From Loxodes magnus (Eukaryota; Ciliophora; Karyorelictea; Loxodida; Loxodidae): a stretch of 64,000 bases of DNA. The DNA lies in NCBI GenBank assembly GCA_946699065.1, contig CAMPDV010000138.1, positions 248,001 to 312,000 on the forward strand, in the 5' to 3' direction. Position 1 is the first letter of the stretch, and each line of letters begins with the position of its first letter. A model generated the notes under the pieces. The model ran no database searches. It was not told the origin of the DNA and was given only the letters and a program-made list of their open reading frames with translations. This document shows positions 1 to 11,599 of the stretch, piece after piece. A program made the translations under genes and the position numbers.

Positions 1-1192
1 TGCAAACATTTCATAATTTTTCTTAAACTCATCTTTGCTTTCTTCAGATATTTTATCAATTTCGTCAATCTAAGTAAGAGATTAAGACTCCAAGGCAATA
101 AGTCTAAATAATAAACTTATAGGTCTATATTATTTTTATGATGTATAGATGAATTTTCTGATGTAGTAGTATTAAGTACCATTGAAATATGTATACTTTA
201 ATACTTTTTCCTCTGAAATACTTTCATTAAAAATAACATTTTCCCATTCATAATAACTGATTCCTGCTTTTTATAGTCATATATTCTATCAACTCCAGGT
301 TCTACTCCTCATATCTTCACTCTATTACTTATTGAGCCTCCATACATTACAAAAACAGAAAAACCATTTGCAAAAAACTTAAAGGAGTCAAAAAGATTAA
401 GTTGGTAATTTCATTCTAGATCAGCAAAAGGGACAGCAAAAGGTTCTTAAAAAGGAGTATTAATATTGTTGTAAATAACCTAGGAAGTAGAGACAGTTAG
501 TATGCTAGTACCAAATGAAACGCATAGATTGGTAACAGTTAAGTTTCCATTCGATTCTATTGCCTTGTAATATCATTCTCTTATGTAATGATTATAGTTT
601 ATAAATTCTTAGCCTGGGTATATCAAAAAGCATCCACCACTTTTGAAACCGATTCCGAAGTGATAAAGAGGAAAGGAAAACAAGGAATGTCAATAATAAT
701 CGAAATTTCCTGAATAAACCATATATGATTTGCATTCAGATTTTAGTTCGTCTAATTAATTTAAGGAATAGAAAGTGCTAGCATTAAAAGTAATTTCTTA
801 ATCTCCATACATTTCTTATGTATAGTTATTGTAAATAGCCAGCTTTTGTGGAATATTTTGATGTCAAATTCCAGGTTTTTTTAATGAACATTCCTTACAT
901 TATTATCTAGCTAGTAAACATCTTTTACTATTTTTACAAATATATCAAACCTCTATAGAAATCCTTCTAAATAAAATATTATAACTCCAGAATTTCAAGT
1001 TGTATATTAGTACAAATGAGTTAAAATTTATTCTTCGTAGGTATCTTCTGCAGACTTAGAAGAATACTTAGATATTAAAAAGAATAAAATCAAAAATAAG
1101 AAAGAGAAGAAAGAAATGACTAATAAGCATACTATAAGCAGCTAAATTATTAGTACTTTATCCAAGTTCCTGGTATTAAATTTAAGCCTCAT
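1..1192 (-). pseudogene. Cache-domain membrane sensor, copy 1 (frameshifted, cut by window edge)
   Basis: First of three copies of one gene, read with TAA/TAG=Gln and TGA=Trp. It starts at ATG 1192 (M-R-L-K-F-N-T-R-N-L-D-K), has one N-terminal membrane segment, then an extracellular region with Cache-like motifs (R-E-W-Y-Y-K-A, L-C-V-S-F-G-T-S); the C terminus lies beyond base 1. A T-run at 876-882 is one base shorter than in the 63 kb copy, so the frame breaks about 100 codons in. The stretch matching the intron of the 34 kb copy (70-120) is 51 nt, begins AT instead of GT and is open in frame. Family knowledge: Cache domains bind small extracellular ligands. I infer a decaying paralogue; a sequencing error in the T-run is the alternative. 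Confidence 0.75.
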
Positions 1193-3489
1193 TTTATTAA
1201 TTATTAAACTAAAGAATTTAATATATCAAAATAATTTGATTTGCTAACTATTTAAGAGTATTAAGATGCTTTTAACTTGCATATATAAGAAATTAACATA
1301 TATTTCAAATCAATTTTATCTTTAAGTTTTTATTTAAAAGTTAATAAGAACATTTCTTACAAATTATTTATAAGCTTGATCTTAATTTATGGATCTTAAC
1401 ACAATCAATAGAATTTAGAGAAATAATTTAAAATAAAGATATTTAAATGTAAATTAGGAGATAATTTTAGGTATATTCTTAAATTAAAAGAAATTAAGAC
1501 TGAAGAAAGTATGAAAATATATATTTGAATGTAATAGCTATATATTTTAAACATTGCCTTTATTTTTTATCCCTTATACCTATTAAAGATCTTCCTCCAG
1601 TTATGTATTTTTCTTAAATCAATATAATTTAAGCTTATTTACTCTTTAAAACGAAAAACATTTTTATAATTTAAGGTTGATTATTTTATTCTATTCTCAT
1701 TAAAAATTATTTGCAGAATTGAGACAATGGAATCTCATTTTTTAGTTTTTGGAAAAAATAATTTAAATTGATAGCTTTTTTATGCATTTCGGTTGAATTA
1801 ATAATTTTAAATAAAAAGGAAAATTCATAATTCCTTATTTTCTAATTTAAAAAAATATAAGTAAAAAACAATAATCTCAATTTATCCTTTCAAAATTATT
1901 AAGGTACTAATTTATACAAAGAATTGAAATAACTCTTAATTTAAAGTATACTAGACAGACATTAAAATTGCTTATGAATTGAAAAATAAGAAAGAACTAT
2001 AAAAGGTTTAAGGATAATTTATAAATAATTAAATAGATTTATTGCCATAGAAGCTAATATTAATTAAGAAAGTTATCAATGAAAAGTTAGTTAGCTTCTT
2101 TTTAATTTAGTAATTAAAGAATAATAAATCATATTAGTTTAGTATATCTTTATAATAAGTATTTTCTATAATCTTGCTTATTATAGTTAAAGAAATGCTT
2201 GCGAATATTGTTTTATGGCATTCTATTTGAACTATCTCATCTATAATTTTTAAGCATGACTTAAAGTTTATTTTAAATAAAGAATTAAATTTACTAGCAA
2301 TTTTAAACTAGTTTATTTATGCTTAATAGAATAGAATAACAAAGCCTTAATAAATTTAAGCAGCTATATCTTAACTGATTCATATCTAATTTATTTCCTT
2401 TAGTAAGCAAAATAGAATAATATCTTTACTAAGAATTTCTATATTTAAACTTCACTTTAACTAATAAAGCATCTATTCTTCTATACTTAAGCTTATTAAG
2501 TTAAATCCTATATTAAGCATTTATCTTGTATTAATGGTATATTAAAAATAAAGCAAATTAATAGCTTTATTTTATTGTTAAATTTAGTATAGAGTGTTTT
2601 TCTATAGTAAAGCTTAATTTATATTTAATTTAAAAAAGAAAATCATATTTATGCTAATTAAATCCTTCCTTTTATAAATATTTCTATTTTATATTAAAAT
2701 TTAAGAATATAAACTTAATAGAAGTTAAAAAGGGTATAATACTAAATTTATAAATATTTTTATTTTGCTATATTTAAAAATGAAGATATATTTCCTAATA
2801 TTTAGTCATTCCTTAAGATATTCATACAACATAAGTTTATGTTTTATTTTAAAATGCTTTGTGTATTCTATATTGAGAGATTTAAAATAATAAATTATAT
2901 TGAAGTTGGTATACAGAAATATTTGGATTTAATTAAGTTTTATTTTCTAGTAAAATAAAATAAATCCTTATCTTTCTAAATATATTGCTAGTATAAAGAA
3001 AATTTCATATCTACTCATATTATAATAACTTATAAATTCATATATAGATAAAAATAGTTAAACTCTAATTTTTTATACCTTGCTTATAACTAGATTTTGC
3101 ATCTGCTTCTAAATCCTTTGCTTTTAAAACATATGTAAGCTCTTTAATAGTTATTTAAAATACTAAAAAAAGAATTTTGGTATATCTAGTTAATAACAAA
3201 TTATTATTTTTTATAATTAGTTTATCTAAACTCATTAAACTTATTTCATTAATTTTAAAATTTTTATTTAACTTTTTAATTTTAAGAAATAAAATTCTAA
3301 TTACCTTTGATTTACTTTTCTTTACTGATGAATATGGATTTTTGTTTAAAATATTAATTTTTAATATTTTTAAAGAAAAAATTGTCGAAATAGTAAAATA
3401 AAGCTTAAATTTTAACTTTTTTATTTGTTTTATATAAGAAATAAAGAATAGAATTTTATAAAGCCTAAAATAATAATTAATTATAGTAA
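1193..3489. other. AT-rich stretch without recognisable gene
   Basis: The first ~130 bases upstream of the Cache start are also found, inverted, upstream of the copy at 63077, so the duplication includes the presumed promoter. Beyond that I see only A/T-rich sequence with no motif-bearing frame under the altered code. Confidence 0.5.
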
Positions 3490-4130
3490 TTTCAACTTTA
3501 ATAGATTCATCACTGTTTTAAAATTTAACTGTTCGTCAATTATTGAATTTCTAGTTTCATCTTGATCATATTCTTTAAAAGCATATTTATATATACTGAC
3601 TTTAGCCTTTTTTTATTATTGGAAACAAGTTTCAATCAATTTAACTGCCTTGCATTTATTCATTCCAACTTTATTGTGCTATTGATATGTCTCTCAGAAT
3701 TTCACTCCTTCTATACATTTTCTTTGTGTATAATATCCTTTTTGGAGTGCAATATAAATTATTGAAATATTGTCATAGTTTTTAATTTTCTAGCTATTTA
3801 TTTCATTTAAAATATATTTAGTGTTTTTGAATATAACCAAATTTCCTTCAATTAACACATCACTTTTTTCTTTAAAAAATAAATTTTTCTAGCTGATTTT
3901 CAGGTTCTATATCCATAGAATCGTTCATCATTATATTTGAAAGAGATTCTCATTCTGTCTATTCTGTTTATTAATTAGATTTTGATTAAATTTTTCTATT
4001 TTTTTACCGCATTTCATTTTAATCCTTAAGTGTTTGAAATCAGGAATAAAATGTTCCTTCAAATTCTTGTACGTGTTTTAAAATTTTTAATTTTTCTCTT
4101 ACATATTTTTTATTTCTTTAAGTATATTTT
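3490..4130 (-). mobile_element. Gag/ORF1-like CCHC element, decayed copy
   Basis: The minus-strand frame keeps two family signatures: S-M-D-I-E-P at about 3910-3930, and the C-terminal module L-Y-C-T-P-K-R-I-L-Y-T-K-K at about 3717-3760. The zinc knuckle that should lie between them is no longer recognisable. The module resembles the copies at 39550 and 41340. No start codon or intact frame can be assigned, so I treat it as an old insertion. Function is inferred from the family: a nucleic-acid-binding Gag-like protein. Confidence 0.6.
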
Positions 4131-4688
4131 GATAATAGTAATTTGGTTTAGATGAATCCTTTAAGTAAAAATAGTTTGCAATCAATTTTACAATTTTTTA
4201 TATATTAATAATCAGTTTACTTCTTTAATATTATTAATATTTCCTTTAAGCTATTTAAGTACAAAAATTAATAAATTTTACCACTTATGAATTTAGACTT
4301 TAAGTAACTTAAGAAAGAACATAATAAAGCGAAGATTATTATCTTAGATTAATATTAAACTAAAAGAAAAAATAAATAGATAATTATTAGGAATTTGCTT
4401 TATTGACTTTACCAAATGCTTGATAAAAGCACTTAATCATCACTTAATTTTAGTACTTTAATCCCATTATTGTCATTTTAATTAGTAATGCATACTAATA
4501 AAAGCTGACTTACTCAATAATTAATTGCATAATACATTTTTGTTTTAAATTTAAAATTTACATATAAGGAATAATCCATGGCATGTATCTTGTTATGTTT
4601 GCTTAATTTCTACAATGTTAACATTTTCTAAATTTATCTAAATTCATTATCAAAGAATCTTAAAATATACGTTATTATATAAATAAAT
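4131..4688. other. AT-rich gap
   Basis: I see no gene or repeat here apart from short A/T runs. Confidence 0.4.
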
Positions 4689-4990
4689 AGGGAGGAGCAA
4701 TCCTCCAACTGAAACTGACTTAAACTCTGGTACCAGGAAGTGAAGAACCAGCCAAGAGAAGAGAAGAGAAGACAAGATCAAAGAGGCATAAAGTAGCATT
4801 AATGACGGAAGATGCTAGATACTAAGGTCTCTTAGGTAGCATTCCGATTGTGGTCCTATAGAAGACAAAACTCACAAGGGAATGCAAGCACTGTGGAAGA
4901 TTATAGAAAGGAATTTTTAACTTTAAAAATCTTTATTAAAGAGCTACGCATCATTGAGGTGCTACGCGCTCTATAATCTTATTTATTTAT
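4689..4990 (+). mobile_element. SINE-like repeat, family beta, copy 1
   Basis: About 300 bp, clearly more GC-rich than its flanks and closely matched by 46651-46975. It opens with a small hairpin (GGAGGA, loop GCAA, TCCTCC). It ends with the tail AAAGAGCTACGCATC...GGTGCTACGCGCTC followed by AATCTTATTTATTTAT. That tail is shared with other short repeats here. No coding frame is conserved. I infer a non-autonomous retroelement; the head is not a tRNA I can recognise. Confidence 0.7.
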
Positions 4991-5699
4991 ATAATTCAGT
5001 GAATCTCATATGAGCATAAATAATTGTAAATAATCTTTCACTCTAAAATATGTAAATATGAGAAAATAATGAGTTATTGAGTATTGAGTATTAAATATAT
5101 TAAATTAACTTGTCTAAGTAATAAAATATTTAAAATTAAGGAATATTTATAATTAATATCTTAGCAATTAGATATGCTTAATCTTGCCTATAAAAGATGT
5201 TATATCAATCATCTATTTAATTTTTTATACTTATTCATTGAAACTCATAAATATTCCTTTATATGCACTAAAACCATCATCATAAATTTAATATTTATTT
5301 TCATCTTTTTAACTATATCTTTATTTGACTAATTATCTACAATTTCTGACACCTAAAATCAGATTAAGCTTGTATTTTTAAACTAGGATATGAGTAAGAT
5401 TGCCTGCATTTTAGATATTTATACTTTATAATAATGAGAAAATAATGATTTAATTAATTAGTTGTTCTTTATAATAACCTTCTATTTCTAAGTATAAAAC
5501 TAATTCTAATTTAATTTTTTATTTACTAAATTTTATTTTCTTTTGTTCTTTCTATTCCTCACTTTATAAAAATAATTAGAAATATTTTAAATTCATATTA
5601 AAATAATTCATAGACATATGAAATTATAGATTAATATGAATTATGGTTAGTTGAATTAACGATATAATAATTAAATTAAATAATTATAATATTTATTGT
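4991..5699. other. AT-rich gap
   Basis: No gene or recognisable repeat seen. Confidence 0.4.
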
Positions 5700-6357
5700 T
5701 CAAAATAATAGTTTGCCTTTCGGTCCTAGCTTAATACTAGTCTCCTTGTATCTCTATCTTCTGCAGGATTTACATTTCAAGGTTTTTTCGAACAACTCTG
5801 AAATTCTTAGCTTCTTCTTATATATATTCACATTTGATGCTGGATAAATTGATGCCATCTCCTTTCAAATCTTGTCTTTTAGTTTCTTTTCTATTTTATT
5901 CTTTCTCTTTCCTAACATTTTTTCAAAAGTGTTGATCTTTTTGCAAATTTTAGATTTCTTAATTTTTGCATTTTTTAACTTGCTTAGGTCTTGATTATTG
6001 ATTGTTCAATTTCCATTGGTATAGAATCGCTTATAATTGTTTAGCTTATTATACTTTTCTATTCGATTCCATAGATTTTTTCTTCTTATTTTTCTAAATG
6101 AATCATTTTATTTTTTTATTTAGCAAATAATTTACTTATTATTAATAGAATTACATTAAATCTATAGAAATCCTTTTTAGTTATAATAATATTCCAGCTT
6201 TCGCTTATCTTTCTACTATGAACTCCGTCATCATTCTAGGACTGTATGAGTCCTGTCTTATTATATTTATTTTCCCATAGTCATGAACAAAACCATCAAA
6301 TTAATTTTCTAGATACTTAATCTTTGTGATAAGAGCTAATGTCACCTTAGCCATTTT
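5700..6357 (-). mobile_element. Gag/ORF1-like CCHC element, decayed copy
   Basis: The minus-strand translation keeps I-P-M-E-I-E-Q in a lysine-rich context, a broken zinc knuckle (only parts such as H-F-W-K remain, with a frame change), and the C-terminal module I-Y-P-A-S-N-V-N-I-Y-K-K-K. At its 3' end (left side) it has CC-GAAA-GG, equivalent to the GCC-GGAA-GGC hairpin ending the copies at 27232 and 51515. A possible ATG is at about 6353, but the N-terminal half does not match the conserved leader of other copies. Confidence 0.65.
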
Positions 6358-6890
6358 ATGTTTTTACTCTTTTTTAAGTGGCCAAAATCTATATAGGGTT
6401 AAATGTCTTGACTTAAATGTTGAATTCGCTGATTTTCTACCTCTTTGCTAATTTCTTAGTTGAGATATCTCTGGCTAAAATTTCATAGGTTGCTTCAGAG
6501 AAGTCATTGATATTTATATCTGTTTGTTTCAATAAGAAGATTATGTTATTAAAGAAAACTTATGCTAGAGAATTTATGCTTCTGTCTTTCTCCCTACTAT
6601 TAGAAGATAATTAGAAAGTATTTATAGGATAAGTTTTCTATTTTTTATATAAAAGAATGATAATAATTTTATATGAAACTTATTAACTTAAAATTAATAT
6701 ACCAGCTTTAAGGTTTATTATTAAAAGCATATCTTTCTATTATTTAATATTTTCATGCTTAGTTTAAGCTTATAATAATTTATATTTCTTAATTAGTTAT
6801 TTATAAATTATAAACTAGATATTTGTACTTTATTAATATATTAATGAAATAAAGTTTCTTTATATTTAAAAGTTTTTTTTAATAATTAAA
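6358..6890. other. AT-rich gap
   Basis: No gene seen; it separates a Gag-like element from a SINE-like repeat. Confidence 0.4.
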
Positions 6891-7170
6891 AAGATGGTGG
6901 GAGCTGAGATTGACCTTCTGAATCATACTTTCTGGTTTTATGGCTAGGAACAAGTTCCTTTCCTGTCGCTAAGAAAGTCCCTGGTCAAAGTCAACCTTTG
7001 CAAGGGAACGCCTTCCTTTTGATTATCCACTCCTGGTAGGGGCTTGAAGCCTGGCTGCCCATAGCGATGGAGCTCTCTGGCAGCTGCTTTTCGAAAGCAA
7101 CAGGATATCCCCGTTATCCCATGAAGGGAGTGTTGGGGCGTTAAACTGCAAGAAGTTGCAGTCTAAAACT
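6891..7170 (+). mobile_element. SINE-like/structured RNA repeat, family gamma, copy 1
   Basis: A roughly 280-bp GC-rich island, nearly identical to 12727-13014 and similar to 33391-33680. It contains small hairpins (GGAAC-AA-GTTCC; GCTTT-TCG-AAAGC) and no conserved reading frame. TGGCTAGGAAC followed about 40 nt later by GGTCAAAGTC loosely resembles pol III A and B boxes. Two of the copies end in T runs suited to pol III termination. I infer a pol III-transcribed SINE or multicopy structured ncRNA. It does not match SRP or RNase P RNA features that I know. Confidence 0.65.
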
Positions 7171-10137
7171 GTTTAAGTTAAAATTAGTTAATTAATTAAA
7201 AGTTTTTTTATTTTATATAAGGTAGTTTGTTCTATAACCAATAATTAAAATAAAAAAATATTATAAAGTATATTAAGATATATATTTAATACTCTACTAT
7301 TTAATATCCTTCATCCTAGTTTTAAGGAAATAAAAATATATAAAATATTAAAGCAATAGAAGATAAATACTATCTAGTATTATCAATTTTATTAAATATC
7401 TAGTATAATACCTTCTTATTTATTTGTAAATTTAATATACCAAGTATTTATATCTTTAGAGTAGAAATAATTAAATTATAGAAAAATCAGTGTAAACAAG
7501 TTTTAAACTAAATCATCAAAAAGATTTCTTTAGCTATAGAGTTATATTTATGAGAAAATAAGTAAAGAAAACAAAATTTAGTAATTATTTTCTACCATTA
7601 TAAAATTAACTATTCATTTATAATTTTAATAAGTTCTATTAATAAATAACATCAAAATTATCAAATAAATCTTAGTAACTATATTATATAAATTAATAAA
7701 GAAAAACAATAAACTTTTAAATTTAAATTATTACATAATAATAAAAACATTCTTTATTTTAGCGTTTAGAGAGGCTTTATTAGATATACCTTCATAGTTT
7801 AGTTATTATTTTTTTAGAGTATTCACTTATAAGATTTTTAAAGGACTAATACTTAAGATTAAAACTAATAACTCTTTAATTTATTTAATCTTAAAAAATT
7901 TAAAATTTTATAATGTATAAATCCTTGGAAAAGATGAATAGCTTGCAATACATAATAATTTAGCAACTTTAAAAATTTTAGAAACACTTAATAATTGGAA
8001 ATATACAATACTCTTAAATAGCATAAGCACCTTTACTATCTCTATTTTAAAAAAACACTTTTATTTAAATATTAAAACTTAGTAATTTTCCAAATATCTA
8101 AAGAGCTAACTTATTCTTAGTTTTAAGGTTATATAACCTTAAACTATATGATTCTGCTAATAACTATTTATTAATTTAAAGTAAGAATATTTATAAATCG
8201 AATCATAATGCTTAACAATATCACTAAGCAAAATATTAATTTATTAAATCTCTTTTTATAACTATTCCAAAACACTAAGCAAATATTTAAAACTCTCTTT
8301 CTACTTTTTAAAGGTATAATAAATAGCCTAATTTAAAAATTAGTATTAATAAATATATTTAATTTTGTGAATTACATAATTAATAGCTAACCATTATAGG
8401 ATATAAATTAAATTTGAAATATATTTAATTAATATTAGTTAATATTCATATAGAAGGCCTATTATAAACAATTGATGAATTACGAAATTATTTATAGAGA
8501 TTATTTTATAAAACATTTAACTATTTTAGCTAAATAATAACAATAGCATTTTATTAAGATGGAAATAGATTTTGCTTTACATATATAGAAAGTTATATTA
8601 ATATGATAAGTGAAAAATAATAATATACTCATCTCTTAGAGGTGAAAAAATAATATCAACCACAATTTAATTTTAACTAATTATAGAGAATAGAAATAAA
8701 CTAAAATTTCTACGTTAGCAAATTTAGATATTTTATTAAGCAAGTTTGAAAATATCGCAATAACATGTAGGGAAGTTGTGTCTTAAATTTTACAAAGTTA
8801 TGAGAGATATACAGTTTTATCTTCTGCTAAGAGAAAAAATAAAGTTAAAATTATATTCAATAACTATCACCTCACAGTTTAACAATTTCTAAGAATGTTT
8901 ATTATTTTTTTGCATGCTATGCATAAAATATAATACCAATTTTAGTTTTATTAGAAATTACATAGTTAAATGTAGAAAATTTATAAATTATTTCATAATA
9001 TCTCTCAGAAAATCTCATCTCTTCCAAGTTCCATCGTCACTTCCCGATATGATTCATTTTTAGTATCAATATTTTGTCCAAAGGGATTTAAAGGGCATGA
9101 TAATAAAACATATAATTAGTTACTTCGAGTGTAATATTAAAATTTTTTTAAAGGAGTTAAAGAAATTTTATCTTAAATATTTAAGACAAAGTATGATTTA
9201 ATTTATTAAGAAAATTAACTTAAATAAGTTTTATAAGCTAGTCAGATAGAAGTTATTTTAGAAGCATATAAAGCAAAAAAGAAAATGAAGTTTATAATAA
9301 TCCTTATAATATTTGTTTGATATAACATTATAACTTTAGCAAACAGATATGCAATAGAAGAAAAAAACATTAAATTAAACTTAATTTGCTTTGTATGATT
9401 ATTGTTTTCTATATTTAAATTAAGATTAAATTAAATTATATACATTATTATTTTTATTCAACCAACTACTTTTTACAATTGTGCTAAGATTTCTTTTATT
9501 AGAAATTAATTATCTATCAATGATCAAGCTTAAACTAGATATTTAAGCATGAATATCTATTTATTAGAGTAGATTACTAATAAAAGATATAGTTGTATTA
9601 TTACTAAATTAAAGTGTAGCATAATAAAATATTATAATTTATAGAGAAACTTCTATAATTTAATATACTTAGCTACTATTAATTAATTATAACTAGGAAT
9701 ATTATACTTAAATAAATATCCTTAGCATTTTATTATTTATATAGAAATACACTATCTTACACTTTTGTATATCATATTAAATATTCTCTATAATTAAAAG
9801 GCTAAATGTAAGCTATTTTAGATTTTTATTTTTTAAATAACTTAATTATATAGTTAAATTTTATCTATTTATTGTTTCTAGGATTCTATTCAAATTATAT
9901 ATTGGATATCTATCTGAAGGATTAATACAAGCTAAATCGAAACATATAGAGTAAATAAGTTTATGTAAAAATAAATAACTCTTTAATTTCTAAGTCAGTC
10001 AATCATTCTTTAATTACTTTTAACAAAACTAGCAAACCATTTAGAAAAAATAACTAGAAATTTAACATTTTTCAATGTTTTTAATCAGAAAGCATCATAA
10101 GAATGTTTAAAATGTAAAGTACTTTTAAATTTTATAA
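7171..10137. other. Long AT-rich stretch, one possible element remnant
   Basis: Mostly featureless A/T-rich sequence. On the minus strand near 9000-9110 the translation C-P-L-N-P-F-G-Q-N-I-D-T-K-N loosely resembles the C-terminal Gag-like module. This is weak and could be chance. Confidence 0.35.
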
Positions 10138-10770
10138 ATGGAAACCGAATAGATAGTCACTATTTGCAGGTGCGTGAAAGTGAATTAAGCTTAGAAAGGA
10201 CTAGCTAAAACAATTTTCGTAGTATCGTGCATAATATCCATAATGTCATTCATAGCGATGCTACTTATTAGTGTGGGCACTGGAACTGGAAAAGGAGTTT
10301 TAATTTGTATAGTTTCGATATTTTTTCCAGCATGCGAAATAATAGGTTTTAAAAAGGTAAAATATTAAAAAGCTATATTTTTTATCTTAAGTGTTTTTTA
10401 AATTATATATATTCCTTTTATAGTCTGAGGAGCAATTGTCTGGTTTGTTTATAACCTCTTTTATTGATGGCAATGTTATAGTCAAGATGCTTATTGTGAA
10501 TATGAAGACGGGGATAGATATTGCAATGATGATAACGGTGATTTGGAATTATGTCCTCTTTCCGAAAGCGGGACATGGGCTATTTTTATAGGCTTATGAA
10601 CGGTTATAGCTATTAGTATCCTTATATTCTGTCTTTGTACTTGCAACATCATTTATGCTTGTAGAATAGAGCCATAAAACTTTGATTAGCAATTACTTGA
10701 ATAAAGAAAAACAAATACTGGATAGATAAATATAAATCTGGGTTAGATCGAATAAGAAGAGCCTAATTAA
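10138..10770 (+). CDS. Cys-rich multi-pass membrane protein, copy 1
   Basis: Two exons (10138-10345 and 10424-10770) give a 184-aa protein with TAA/TAG=Gln and TGA=Trp. The start is M-E-T-E-Q-I-V-T-I-C-R-C. A membrane segment follows (F-V-V-S-C-I-I-S-I-M-S-F-I-A-M-L-L), then a second after T-G-T-G-K-G-V-L. Next is a Cys-rich loop (C-Y-S-Q-D-A-Y-C, R-Y-C-N-D-D-N-G-D-L), a last segment ending F-C-L-C-T-C-N-I-I-Y-A-C and a Gln/Glu-rich tail ending Q-E-E-P-N. TGA is used three times as Trp. The stop is TAA; the sequence after it differs from copy 2 by indels, which supports termination there. Copy 2 has identical exon and intron lengths. I do not recognise the family. Confidence 0.8.
10346..10423 (+). 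other. Intron, 78 nt, GT-AG
   Basis: Placed because the conserved frame changes between the two halves of the gene. Joining ...GAAATAATAG to TCTGAGGAG... restores E-I-I-V-W-G-A. The paralogue at 49305-49382 has the same length and position. Confidence 0.7.
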
Positions 10771-11241
10771 CATTTTATTTTTCTTTAAATTTCTTTACAT
10801 TTAATATTCTTTATATCTTCACTCTATTATTATATTAACCCTATTTAATATATAAAATTGCTTACTTTAGCTTATTTAAAATTATAAATTCTAGATATTT
10901 AAAGCATTATTTTTAATTTACACAAGTAAATCCAAACTTAAGATAAGCTATAAGGTTTAAATTGATAGATATGTAATGTAAGAATCTATAACTAAAAGTT
11001 AAAAATAAATATAAGTATTATTATTGCTTTTTACAAATATTGCCTATATATTTTTAAATAAACTTTAGCAATACTTTTATCAATAAAAATTGAGAATTAC
11101 TTTTATCTTAAGAAATAAGTAATTGATTAAAAGAAATATATATAAAAAATAAAAAAAGTAAAATGTTATTTAGTCAATTAAAATTTGGGGAAATTTTTAT
11201 GTGAAATAGATGTAAAATTTATTATATATTTATTATATATA
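10771..11241. other. AT-rich gap (3' flank)
   Basis: The first ~100 bases align with the 3' flank of the second gene copy with small indels, as expected of a 3' UTR. No gene is seen after that. Confidence 0.45.
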
Positions 11242-11585
11242 TAGTTGTTCGAAGGTGAGCAACAAGGTCATCTTCATCAGAGGTTGGGGAAGTTAAGTAC
11301 CCATAATCGACACATGTCGTCCTCTGCTTTGGTGATGCAATGAGACACAATCCTGCCATGTCCTTGGACCTCCAACAAATATTAAAGATTACGAGTATTC
11401 TTAAATTAAATCAGTATTGAACATTTTTATCAGTACTGAATAATTATATCAGTATTGAACAAGGTCTACCGGTATCTGATAATTTTATCAGTATCAAACA
11501 TTCTTGTCAGTATGAAACATTTTTTTTAAAGAGCTGCGCACCAATGAGAGTGCTACGCGCTCTATAATCAAATTTATTTATAAAA
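11242..11585 (+). mobile_element. 5S-like SINE, family alpha, copy 1
   Basis: The head AACAAGGTCATCTTCATCAG followed by GGGGAAGTTAAGTACCC resembles the 5S rRNA region around box A. GATGCAATGAGACACAATCC downstream resembles box C. A run of short degenerate repeats follows, then the shared tail hairpin (AAAGAGCTGCGCACC...GTGCTACGCGCTCT) and a TTTATTTA-rich end. Near-identical copy at 54233. Derivation from 5S rRNA (SINE3 type) is inference from similarity seen by eye. Confidence 0.65.
11407..11523 (+). repeat. Degenerate tandem repeat inside the SINE
   Basis: About six units of the type TCAGTATTGAACATTTTTA, differing by a few substitutions. The same array is present at about 54545-54660 in the second copy, so it is part of the element. 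Confidence 0.7.
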
Positions 11586-11599
11586 AGCTCAAGAAAAAA

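Noticed and set aside
6891-7170. SRP RNA or RNase P RNA
   Set aside because: A GAAAGTCC string recalls RNase P, but other conserved blocks and the expected fold are not seen, and three copies with decay fit a repeat better.
10424-10770. Alternative frame of exon 2 starting S-E-E-Q-L-S-G
   Set aside because: It needs the more obvious GTAAAA splice site, but Cys and hydrophobic patterns are conserved between copies only in the V-W-G frame.
11242-11400. A functional 5S rRNA gene
   Set aside because: Box-like parts are present, but spacing is altered, terminal helix pairing is not evident and the sequence continues into repeats and a SINE tail.
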